Shown here one piece after another: positions 34,909 to 42,540 of a DNA stretch of 55,841 nt (position 1 is the stretch's first letter; the number at the start of each line of letters is the position of its first letter). The notes beneath the pieces were generated by a model that saw only the letters and a list, made by a program, of their open reading frames with translations, did no database searches and had not been told where the DNA came from. The stretch comes from DASWOJ01 sp964242415 (lineage in GTDB: Bacteria; Pseudomonadota; Alphaproteobacteria; Acetobacterales; Acetobacteraceae). A program made the position numbers and the translations under genes. The stretch spans positions 1 to 55,841 of the forward strand of contig CAXTAT010000034.1 in assembly GCA_964242415.1 (NCBI GenBank), written 5' to 3'.

Positions 34909-36612
34909 CTAAATCCCACACCCCTCCGCCCGCAACAACTCCACCACCACCCCCTCCGGCACCTCCGAACTGGTAAAAGCCTGCCCCACCCCCCGCACCA
35001 ACACAAAGTGCAGCACCCCATCCCGCATCTTCTTGTCCCGCCGCATATGCGCCACCAGCCGCCCTGCCGAGAACCGCCGGTTCAGCATCCCCGGCTCCGA
35101 CGGCAGCCCCACCGCCTGCAGGTGCTCCGCCACCCGCACCGCGTCCTCCGGGTCGCACAGCCCCAGCCCCGCCGACAGCCGGAATGCCAGCCCCAGGCCG
35201 ACCGCCACCGCCTCCCCGTGCAGCAGACCGCCGCCATACCCGACCTCGGCCTCCAGCGCGTGCCCGAACGTGTGCCCCAGGTTCAGCAGCGCCCGGCCGT
35301 CGCTGGAAGCCTCCTCCCGCTCGTCATCCCCGACCACCGCGGCCTTGAAGGCGCACGCCCGCAGCACCGCCTCCGCCTGCAAATCGCGGTCCCCTGCCGC
35401 CAGCGCGGCGCCATGCCGCTCGCACCAGTCGAAGAACGCCGCGTCCCCGATCAGCCCGGCCTTCACGATCTCCGCATAGCCCGCCCGCAGCTCCCGCACC
35501 GGCAGCGTCCCCAGGGTCCCCGTGTCGGCCAGCACCATCCGCGGCTGGTGGAACGCGCCCACCAGGTTCTTGCCGTGCACAGTATTGATCCCGGTCTTGC
35601 CCCCGACGCTGCTGTCCACCTGGCTCAGCAACGTCGTCGGCACCTGCACGAACGGCAGCCCGCGCAGCGTGGTCGCCGCCGCGAACCCCGCCAGGTCCCC
35701 CACCACTCCGCCGCCCAGGGCGATCACCGTCGTCCGCCGCTCCACCCCGGCGTCCAGCAGCGCCGCCACCACGCGGGCGTAGCTGTCCATGCTTTTCGAC
35801 GCCTCCCCCGGCGGCACCACGATCGTCTTCGCCGTGATCCCGGTCTGCGCCAGGCCGTCCAGCAGCGCCGGCAGGTGCAGGGCGGCCACCGTCTCATCGG
35901 TGACCACCACGGCGCGCTTCTGCGGGATCACCGGGGCCAGCAGGGCGCCGGCGCGGGACAGCAGGCCGTCGCCGACCACCACGTCGTACTCGGTGCTGGA
36001 TAGCGCCACCGTCAGGCGCCGCGCCGGGCGCCAGTCGTGCAGCGCCTGGATGACGCGGGTGGTGGTGTGGTCCGGCGACTCGTCGCCGCAGTCCACCACG
36101 ATGTCGGACTCGGCGTAGATCGGGTGGCGGACCTCCATCAGCCGGGCCAGGGTGTCGTGCGCGTTGCCGTCGGCCAGCAGGGGACGGTTGCCCCGCCCGG
36201 CGACGCGGCGCACCAGGGTGGGCAGCCTGGCGCGCAGCCAGACGGACACGCCCTCGGCACGGATGGTCTCGCGGGTGGCCGGGTCCATGAACGCGCCGCC
36301 CCCCGTGGCCAGCACCAGGGGGTCGCCGGCCAGCAGGCGGCGGATGACCCGGCGCTCGCCATCGCGGAAGTCCTTCTCGCCGTAGCGACGGAACACTTCG
36401 GGAACGCTGCACCCGGCGGCCAGCTCGATCTCGGCGTCGGCGTCGCGGAACGGCAGGCCCAGGCGGGCGGCCATGCGGCGGCCGATGCTGGTCTTGCCGG
36501 CGCCCATCAGGCCCACTAGCACGATGCTGCGGCCCTGCAGGGCAGGGGGCAGGTCGGGGCCCAGGGCAGCGTTGTGCAGCCCGGCGCCGCCCAGGGTGAT
36601 GTTGCGCGTCAT
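34909..36612 (-). CDS. aroKB: Bifunctional shikimate kinase/3-dehydroquinate synthase (AroK-AroB fusion)
   Basis: A 567-residue fusion of two shikimate-pathway enzymes. Residues ~28-195 are shikimate kinase, with Walker A GLMGAGKTS (Lys40), the DADAEIE substrate motif, GGGAFMDPATR and the lid Arg in GRGNRPLL. Residues ~205-567 are 3-dehydroquinate synthase, with GGGVVGDLAGF, QVPTTLLSQVDSSVGGKTGI, the metal-binding NLGHTFGHALE and LLHGEAVAVG. The two steps (steps 2 and 5) are not consecutive, so the fusion ensures equal dosage rather than channelling. The ATG at 36612 is preferred; an in-frame TTG at 36651 would add 13 residues. Its 3' end abuts the low-GC island. Confidence 0.93.
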   Translation of the reverse strand: MTRNITLGGAGLHNAALGPDLPPALQGRSIVLVGLMGAGKTSIGRRMAARLGLPFRDADAEIELAAGCSVPEVFRRYGEKDFRDGERRVIRRLLAGDPLVLATGGGAFMDPATRETIRAEGVSVWLRARLPTLVRRVAGRGNRPLLADGNAHDTLARLMEVRHPIYAESDIVVDCGDESPDHTTTRVIQALHDWRPARRLTVALSSTEYDVVVGDGLLSRAGALLAPVIPQKRAVVVTDETVAALHLPALLDGLAQTGITAKTIVVPPGEASKSMDSYARVVAALLDAGVERRTTVIALGGGVVGDLAGFAAATTLRGLPFVQVPTTLLSQVDSSVGGKTGINTVHGKNLVGAFHQPRMVLADTGTLGTLPVRELRAGYAEIVKAGLIGDAAFFDWCERHGAALAAGDRDLQAEAVLRACAFKAAVVGDDEREEASSDGRALLNLGHTFGHALEAEVGYGGGLLHGEAVAVGLGLAFRLSAGLGLCDPEDAVRVAEHLQAVGLPSEPGMLNRRFSAGRLVAHMRRDKKMRDGVLHFVLVRGVGQAFTSSEVPEGVVVELLRAEGCGI

Positions 36613-36660
36613 GGGCGGGAAGGTTAGCACATGGAGCACTGAACGGGCCAAGGGTGGCGC

Positions 36661-36804
36661 ATGAGCCGGACTACGCTGATCGTCATCTGCGGGGTGTTAT
36701 TGGCGGTTGTGATGGGGGCTTTGATGCTGGGCGCCTTCCCGCCGCACCCGCGGACGGAGCAAGTCCAGCATGTGCTCCCGAATGACCGGTTTGCACCGCA
36801 TTAG
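36661..36804 (+). CDS. 47-residue single-pass membrane protein
   Basis: It starts at ATG 36661 with a GGGTGG ribosome site, divergent from aroKB, and stops at TAG 36802-36804. One membrane helix (VICGVLLAVVMGALMLGAF) is followed by a short conserved-looking tail (FPPHPRTEQVQHVLPNDRF). I recall similar tiny proteins with FPP...LPNDRF tails near xerD/aroK in related alphaproteobacteria, which suggests a real gene. The function is unknown. Confidence 0.65.
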   Translation: MSRTTLIVICGVLLAVVMGALMLGAFPPHPRTEQVQHVLPNDRFAPH

Positions 36805-36854
36805 GTGAGGCCTCTCCTATCTGGCACGGCGCAACCGCCAAATAGCGCCTGCCT

Positions 36855-37004
36855 GCTCCCTCTCCCTTCGGGAGAGGGCCGGGGTAAGGGAGGCGGCAAG
36901 GGCCGAGCTTGCCCCGCCGGAGAACGAAAGCTGCGCCCCATCAGACGAAACCTGGCCCTTGCCGCTTCCCTCACCCCAACCCTCTCCCGGAGGGAGAGGG
37001 AGCC
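36855..37004. repeat. CTCTCCC/GGGAGAG inverted-arm element, copy 4
   Basis: The left arm CTCCCTCTCCCTTCGGGAGA continues into CCGGGGTAAGGGAG. The right arm contains CCCTCACCCCAACCCTCTCC and then GGAGGGAGAGGGAGC. The spacer begins GCGGCAAGGGCCGAGCTT and resembles that of copies 1 and 5. It lies just before xerD, within the open frame upstream of its start. Confidence 0.85.
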
Positions 37005-37055
37005 GGTGCCGCCTCCGCTTCAAGGGCGATTGTTCTGGCGCTGGGTGACACGGCC

Positions 37056-37964
37056 TTGATCGACGACCGCCACATCGAGGCGTTCCTCGAGATGCTGGCT
37101 GCCGAGCGCGGCGCGGCGCGCAACACCATCGAGGCGTACCGCGCCGACCTGTCCGCCTACGCCGCCTACGCCGCCGGGCAAGGCCAACGCCCGGCGGAGG
37201 CCACCGAGGCGACGCTGCACGGCTACATGCGCTCCCTGCACGGCGACCTGTCGGCCCGCACCGCCGCCCGGCGGCTGTCTTCCCTGCGCGGCTTCTGCAA
37301 GTTCCTGGTCGGCAACGGCGTGCGCCCGGACGATCCCAGCATGCTGCTCGACGCCCCGCGCCTGCCCGCCAGCCTGCCGCGCAACCTGACCGAGGCCGAG
37401 GTGGACGCCCTGCTCGCCGCCAGCAAGGCCAAGCCGGGCCTGCCGGGCCTGCTGGCCCACGCCGCGCTGGAGACGCTGTATGCCACGGGCCTGCGCGTGT
37501 CCGAGCTGCTGTCGCTGCCGCAGGCCGCCCTGGGCGTGCGCTCGGAGATGCTGATCGTGCGCGGCAAGGGCGGCAAGGAGCGCATGGTGCTGCTGTCCGC
37601 CAGCGCCAAGACCGCCGCCGCCGCGCTGATCGAGGCCGCCGGCAAGACCCCCTGGCTGTTCCCCGGCCGCGACCCCCGCCACGCCATGACCCGGCAGGGC
37701 TTCGCCCTGATGCTGAAGGGCGTGGCCCTGCAAGCCAAGCTGGACCCCGCCCGCGTCAGCCCGCACGTCCTGCGCCACAGCTTCGCCAGCCACATGCTGG
37801 CCCGCGGCGCCGACCTGCGCAGCCTGCAACTGCTGCTCGGCCACGCCGACATCGCCACCACGCAGATCTACACCCACGTCCTGGCGGAACGGCTGCAGGA
37901 ACTCGTTGCGCTGCACCATCCGTTGTCGGCCCAAGCCCTGGCGAAACGGCCCACGCCGGGCTAA
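37056..37964 (+). CDS. xerD: Tyrosine recombinase XerD
   Basis: A 302-residue tyrosine recombinase that resolves chromosome dimers at dif together with XerC. The N-terminal SAM-like core-binding domain (FLEMLAAERGAARNTIEAYR) is followed by the catalytic domain. The catalytic set is Arg in ATGLRVSELL, Lys in RGKGGKERMV, His-x2-Arg in HVLRHSFASHML, His in LLGHADIATTQ and Tyr in QIYTHV. The start is uncertain because there is no ATG. TTG at 37056 (LIDDRHIEAF) is preferred as it follows GGGTGA at a good distance, while the longer open frame runs through a repeat. accA follows nine bases after the stop. Confidence 0.92.
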   Translation: MIDDRHIEAFLEMLAAERGAARNTIEAYRADLSAYAAYAAGQGQRPAEATEATLHGYMRSLHGDLSARTAARRLSSLRGFCKFLVGNGVRPDDPSMLLDAPRLPASLPRNLTEAEVDALLAASKAKPGLPGLLAHAALETLYATGLRVSELLSLPQAALGVRSEMLIVRGKGGKERMVLLSASAKTAAAALIEAAGKTPWLFPGRDPRHAMTRQGFALMLKGVALQAKLDPARVSPHVLRHSFASHMLARGADLRSLQLLLGHADIATTQIYTHVLAERLQELVALHHPLSAQALAKRPTPG

Positions 37965-37973
37965 GCCCCGCCG

Positions 37974-38930
37974 ATGCGCCACTTCCTGGATTTCGAGAAG
38001 CCCGTCGCCGAGCTTGAGACCAAGATCGAGGAGTTGCGCCACCTGCAAGACCCCGACGGCATCAACATCGCCGAGGAAGTGCAGCGCCTGACCGACAAGG
38101 CCGACAAGCAGCTCCGCCTGACCTACGCCAAGCTGACCCCCTGGCAAAAGACCCAGGTCGCCCGCCACCCCGAGCGCCCGCACGCGCTGGACTACATCCG
38201 CACGCTTATGGAAGACTTCACCCCCCTGGCCGGGGACCGTGCCTTCGCCGACGACGCCGCGGTGGTCGGGGGCTTGGGCCGCTTCCACGGGCGCTCCGTC
38301 GTGGTCCTGGGCACCGAACGCGGCTCGGACACCGAGACCCGCGTCCGCCACAACTTCGGCATGGCCCGGCCCGAGGGTTATCGAAAAGCCCGCCGCCTGA
38401 TCGAGCTGGCCGGCCGCTTCCGCCTGCCGCTGCTGACCTTCGTCGATACCGCCGGCGCCTTCCCCGGCATCGACGCCGAGGCGCGCGGCCAGGCCGAGGC
38501 CATCGCCCGCTCCATCGAGGCGTGCCTCGACGCCCCGGTGCCGATCATCGCCACCATCATCGGCGAGGGCGGGTCCGGGGGCGCCATCGCCCTCGCCGCC
38601 GGGGACCGGGTGCTGATGCTGGAGCACTCCGTCTATTCCGTGATCTCCCCCGAGGGCTGCGCCAGCATCCTGTGGCGCGACTCCACCCAGGCCCCCCTGG
38701 CCGCCGAGGCCCTGAAGTTGACCGCCGTGGACCTGCTCGCCCTGCACGTCGTGGACACCATCGTGCCGGAGCCGATGGGCGGGGCGCACCGCATGCCCGC
38801 CGAGGCCATCGCCAGCGTCGGCGCCGCCGTGCAGGAGGCGCTGGCACCGTTGCTGGACCTCGACGCCGCCACCCTGCAGGCCCGGCGGCGCGACAAGTTC
38901 CTGAACATGGGGCGCGACACCCCACCATGA
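37974..38930 (+). CDS. accA: Acetyl-CoA carboxylase carboxyltransferase subunit alpha
   Basis: A 318-residue subunit of the complex that makes malonyl-CoA for fatty-acid synthesis. It has the N-terminal FLDFEKPVAELETKIEELR helix, KTQVARHPERPHALDYI, FGMARPEGYRKA, FVDTAGAFPGIDAEARGQAEAI and the glycine-rich GEGGSGGAIALA loop. The length is standard. It starts nine bases after xerD and its stop overlaps the MFS start (ATGA), so the three are probably one transcript. The partner accD is not in the window. Confidence 0.96.
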   Translation: MRHFLDFEKPVAELETKIEELRHLQDPDGINIAEEVQRLTDKADKQLRLTYAKLTPWQKTQVARHPERPHALDYIRTLMEDFTPLAGDRAFADDAAVVGGLGRFHGRSVVVLGTERGSDTETRVRHNFGMARPEGYRKARRLIELAGRFRLPLLTFVDTAGAFPGIDAEARGQAEAIARSIEACLDAPVPIIATIIGEGGSGGAIALAAGDRVLMLEHSVYSVISPEGCASILWRDSTQAPLAAEALKLTAVDLLALHVVDTIVPEPMGGAHRMPAEAIASVGAAVQEALAPLLDLDAATLQARRRDKFLNMGRDTPP

Positions 38931-40462
38931 CCCCGCCGGACGCCCTGGCGCAGGACGAAGCCCTGCCGCAGGACGCGGACGGTGGCGCGACGCCGGATGC
39001 TCCCAGCGACACACGGGGGCTGTTCTTCCGGGTGTTCCCCTCGATCATCCTCCCCATGTTCCTGGCCGCGGTGGACCAGACCATCGTCGCCACCGCCCTG
39101 CCGCAGATCGCCGGCAACCTGGGCGACGTGGAGCAGGTGGGCTGGGTCGTCATCGCCTACCTGATGGCCACCACCGTCGCAGCACCCGTGTATGGCCGGC
39201 TGGGCGACGCGCTGGGGCGCAAGCGGCTGATGTTCGTGGCGTTGGGGCTGTTCGTCGCGGCCTCGGTCGCCTGTGCGCTGGCGCCGACGCTGCTGTGGCT
39301 GATCGCCGCCCGGATGGCGCAGGGCGCGGGCGGCGGCGGGCTGATGACGATGTCGCAGGCGTTGATCGGCGAGTCGGTGCCGCCGCGGGAGCGGGCGCGT
39401 TACCAGGGCTATCTCGCGTCCATCTTCATGGTGTCCAGCACGTTCGGGCCGGTGGCGGGCGGCTGGCTGACGCAGCAGTTCGGCTGGCGGTCGGTGTTCC
39501 TGGTCAACGTGCCGCTGGGGGCGCTGGCGGCGGTGATGGCGCTGCGGCTGCCGGCCCGCACCGGCGCCGCGTCCCGTGTGCGGTTCGACTGGATCGGGCT
39601 GTTGTTCTTCATCGGCTTCGTCGTGCCGCTGCTGCTGTCGCTGGAGCGGGCGCAGCGTGTGTCCCTGGCGGCGCTGCCGGGCATCGCCGGGCTGGTGGCG
39701 CTGGCCACCGTGTCCCTGGCGCTGCTGCTGCGGCAGGAGCGGCGGACGGCCACGCCGCTGATCCCGGTGGGCCTGCTGCGCCAGGCGGCGATCTGGCGGG
39801 CGGATGCGATGGCGGCGTGCGTGGGGGCGTCCATCGTCGGCGCGGTGACGTTCATGCCGATCTACTTGCAGGCGGTGCGCGGCGCCGGGCCGGGCCAGGT
39901 CGGGCTGCTGCTGCTGCCGCTGACGGTCGGGGTGGCGTGCGGGTCGCTGCTGACCGGGCGGATGGTGGCGCGGTCCGGGCGGACGGCGGTGTATCCGTCC
40001 TATGGCTTGGGGGTGGTGACGGCGTGCTGGGTGTTCCTGGCGTTCGCCGCCGGGCAGGTGCCGCTGGGATGGCTGCCGGCGGTGTTCCTGCTGCTGTCGC
40101 TGTCGCTGGGCACGGCGATGCCGGTGGTGCAGGTGACGGTGCAGATGGTGGCGGGCGCCAAAAACCTCGGGGCGGCGTCGGCCAGCGTGCAGTTCAGCCG
40201 GTCCATCGGCGCGGCGCTGGGGACGGCGACGGTGGGGGCGGTGCTGTTTGCCTGGCTGGCATCGCAGGATGCGGCGGTCGCCAGCCTGTTCGCCGAGGTG
40301 GTGGAGCGTGGCCCGGCGGTGCTGGGCACGCTGGCGGAGGGCCGCCGGGTGGTGGTGGCGGGGGAGATCGCCGGGGCGTTCCGAGCGGCGTTCCTGGCGA
40401 TTGCTTGCTTCAGCTTCACTGGGCTGCTGCTGGCGTGGTCGCTGCCGGTGCGGCGGATTTGA
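38927..40462 (+). CDS. MFS drug:H+ antiporter, DHA2/EmrB-QacA family
   Basis: A 511-residue permease with about 14 membrane helices. After a ~30-residue acidic cytoplasmic N-terminus, TM1 contains FLAAVDQTIVATALPQIAG, the motif D1 of 14-TM exporters. Motif A is GRLGDALGRKRLM, and the motif C-like GPVAGGWLTQQFGWRSVFLVN is present. Such exporters remove hydrophobic drugs or other small molecules; the substrate is unknown. The ATG overlaps the accA stop. No TetR/MarR regulator or membrane fusion protein is adjacent. Confidence 0.92.
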   Translation: MTPPDALAQDEALPQDADGGATPDAPSDTRGLFFRVFPSIILPMFLAAVDQTIVATALPQIAGNLGDVEQVGWVVIAYLMATTVAAPVYGRLGDALGRKRLMFVALGLFVAASVACALAPTLLWLIAARMAQGAGGGGLMTMSQALIGESVPPRERARYQGYLASIFMVSSTFGPVAGGWLTQQFGWRSVFLVNVPLGALAAVMALRLPARTGAASRVRFDWIGLLFFIGFVVPLLLSLERAQRVSLAALPGIAGLVALATVSLALLLRQERRTATPLIPVGLLRQAAIWRADAMAACVGASIVGAVTFMPIYLQAVRGAGPGQVGLLLLPLTVGVACGSLLTGRMVARSGRTAVYPSYGLGVVTACWVFLAFAAGQVPLGWLPAVFLLLSLSLGTAMPVVQVTVQMVAGAKNLGAASASVQFSRSIGAALGTATVGAVLFAWLASQDAAVASLFAEVVERGPAVLGTLAEGRRVVVAGEIAGAFRAAFLAIACFSFTGLLLAWSLPVRRI

Positions 40463-40496
40463 ACCGCCTGTAGCGTCCGGCCACTGACGCCTGCCT

Positions 40497-40647
40497 GCTC
40501 CCTCTCCCTCCGGGAGAGGGTCGGGGTGAGGGAGGCGGAGAGGGCCGATCCTCGCCCAATTGAGAGCTAAGCTTCGCTCCCTCCCGGCCAGGTTGGGCGC
40601 TTGCCACTTCCCTCACCCCGGCCCTCTCCCGGAGGGAAAGGGAGCAG
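40497..40647. repeat. CTCTCCC/GGGAGAG inverted-arm element, copy 5
   Basis: The left arm CTCCCTCTCCCTCCGGGAGA and the right arm with CCCTCACCCCGGCCCTCTCC then GGAGGGAAAGGGAGC enclose a spacer of about 85 bases of the copy-1/4 type. It separates the convergent MFS gene and the cys operon. Confidence 0.85.
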
Positions 40648-40653
40648 AAGTCG

Positions 40654-40821
40654 TTAGGTCAGCACCCCGACCAGCAGCGATGCTGCCAGCAATGCCGCGA
40701 CCACGGCAAGCAGCCCGCCCGCTGTCATCGTCCACTCGGGATGGGTCAGCGGATCGTCCCAGGAAGCGTTATCAGCCTCCGTGCTGGCATCCACCAGCGT
40801 GTCTACCCCGGCGGCCATCAT
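40654..40821 (-). CDS. 55-residue membrane protein, last gene of the cysJI operon
   Basis: The start ATGATGG overlaps the cysI stop (TGA lies within ATGATG), and the frame runs to TAA at 40654-40656. The product has an acidic, Trp-containing N-terminus (VDASTEADNASWDDPLTHPE) and a single C-terminal membrane helix (AGGLLAVVAALLAASLLVGV). The overlap argues for coupled translation with sulfite reductase. I know no family for it. A role in anchoring or tuning sulfite reductase is speculation. Confidence 0.65.
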   Translation of the reverse strand: MMAAGVDTLVDASTEADNASWDDPLTHPEWTMTAGGLLAVVAALLAASLLVGVLT

Positions 40822-42530
40822 GCCGCGACTCCCACGTCCTCGTGGAACCGGTTCCCCGCCGTCGTCGCCTCAACGTGCCCGGCGCGGATCACCCAATCCC
40901 CAAAGTGCTCGCCAGGCTGGCGGTCCGCCGCCCAGCCGTGCAGCAGCGGGCTGAGCGCGGCCAGGAGGCCGGCATGGTCCACGTCCCGCCGATACAGCTT
41001 GTTCAGCCGCGTGCCGTCGAACGCACCGCCGAGATACAGGTGATAACGGCCCGGCCCACGCCCAACCATCGCCACCTCCGCCATATACGGCCGGGCGCAG
41101 CCGTTCGGGCACCCGGTCATGCGCACCACGACCTCGTCGCCCGCCAGCCCGGCCTCCTCCATCACCGCATCCAGCGCCGTGATCAGGCTAGGCAGGTAGC
41201 GCTCGCTCTCGGCCAGCGCCAGGCCGCAGGTTGGCAATGCCACGCAGGCCATCGCACGCTGCCGCAATGGCGTGACGCCGGCATCCAGCCCGTGCTGCGC
41301 CAGGGCGGCGGCGATGCCGGGCTTGTCCTCCGGCGCGACGCCGGCGATCACCAGGTTCTGGTTCGCGGTCATGACCAGCTCGCCGCGATGGATGTTGGCG
41401 ATGGCGCGCAGCCCGGACATCAGCCGCCGGGCCGGGGTGTCCACGACGCGGCCGTTCTCAATGAACAGGCCATGGTGCCAGGTGCCGTCCGCGCTCTCAT
41501 GCCAGCCCAGCCGGTCGCCCTGGCTGGTGAAGCTGGTCCCCACGGCCGGCGGCAGGCTGTAGCCGAGATGGCCCTCCACCTCGCGGCGGAACGCGTCGAG
41601 GCCCATGCGCTCGATGGTGTACTTCAGCCGCGCGTGCTTGCGGACGCTGCGGTCGCCGTTGTCGCGCTGCACCTGGATCACGGCGTCGGCCACCGCCAGC
41701 GCCTGCTCCGGCGTGCAAAAGCCCAGCAGGTCGCCGGTGCGCGGGAATGTGTCGGGCTCGCCGTGCGTCATGCCCATGCCGCCGCCGACCGTCACATCAT
41801 AGCCCACGACCACGCCGTCCCGCACGATGCTGATCAGCCCCAGGTCGTGCGCGTAAACGTCCACGTCGTTCTGCGGCGGCACCGCTATGGCGATCTTGAA
41901 CTTGCGCGGCAGGTAGGTCGTGCCGAACAGCGGCTCGAACTCCGGCTCGCCGCCGGCCACAAGCTGCTCCCCCAGCCAGATCTCGTGCCAGGCGCGGGAC
42001 TTCGGCAGCAGGCCGTCGCTCAGCGTCTTGGCCATGGCCAGCGCCGCCGCGTGGGCCGGGCTTTCATGCGGATTGCTGGTGGCGATCACGTTGCGGTTCA
42101 CGTCGCCGCAGGCCGCGATGGTGTCCAGCAGGGCGTCGTTGATCGAGCTGATCGCCGGCTGCAGGTTGCCCTTGATGATGCCGTGGTACTGCACCGTCTG
42201 CCGGGTGGTCAGCCGGATGGTGCCGTTGGCACGGGTGCGGGCGATCTCGTCCAGTTGCAGCCACTGCTCCCCCGTGACGCGCCCGCCGGGGATGCGCAGG
42301 CGGGCCATGAAGCTCAGCGCCGGCTCCATGCGCTTGCGGCCGCGCTCGGCCCGCAGGTCGCGGTCGTCCTGCTGGTAGATGCCGTGGAACTTGGTGAGCT
42401 GCGTGTCGTCGTCGGCCAGGGCGCCGGTCCAGGACTGGCCCAGGCCCTCCAGGATCGACCCGCGGAGCGCACGGCTGCGGAGCTTGATGCCCTCGTTCTT
42501 CGACGGGGGCGCGATATTGGTGTCGGGCAT
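40818..42530 (-). CDS. cysI: Sulfite reductase (NADPH) hemoprotein beta-component
   Basis: A 570-residue siroheme/4Fe-4S enzyme reducing sulfite to sulfide with electrons from CysJ. It has the N-terminal repeat with LKFHGIYQQDDRDLR-like residues (FHGIYQQDDRD), RLTTRQTVQYHGI, and the four cluster cysteines in two groups, CVALPTCGLALAESER and GCPNGCARP. The first group is the usual Cys-x5-Cys. The siroheme-contacting Arg/Lys-rich patches look intact. It begins 10 bases after the cysJ stop and its own stop overlaps a small membrane-protein gene. Confidence 0.95.
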   Translation of the reverse strand: MPDTNIAPPSKNEGIKLRSRALRGSILEGLGQSWTGALADDDTQLTKFHGIYQQDDRDLRAERGRKRMEPALSFMARLRIPGGRVTGEQWLQLDEIARTRANGTIRLTTRQTVQYHGIIKGNLQPAISSINDALLDTIAACGDVNRNVIATSNPHESPAHAAALAMAKTLSDGLLPKSRAWHEIWLGEQLVAGGEPEFEPLFGTTYLPRKFKIAIAVPPQNDVDVYAHDLGLISIVRDGVVVGYDVTVGGGMGMTHGEPDTFPRTGDLLGFCTPEQALAVADAVIQVQRDNGDRSVRKHARLKYTIERMGLDAFRREVEGHLGYSLPPAVGTSFTSQGDRLGWHESADGTWHHGLFIENGRVVDTPARRLMSGLRAIANIHRGELVMTANQNLVIAGVAPEDKPGIAAALAQHGLDAGVTPLRQRAMACVALPTCGLALAESERYLPSLITALDAVMEEAGLAGDEVVVRMTGCPNGCARPYMAEVAMVGRGPGRYHLYLGGAFDGTRLNKLYRRDVDHAGLLAALSPLLHGWAADRQPGEHFGDWVIRAGHVEATTAGNRFHEDVGVAA

Positions 42531-42540
42531 GGGATGTCCC

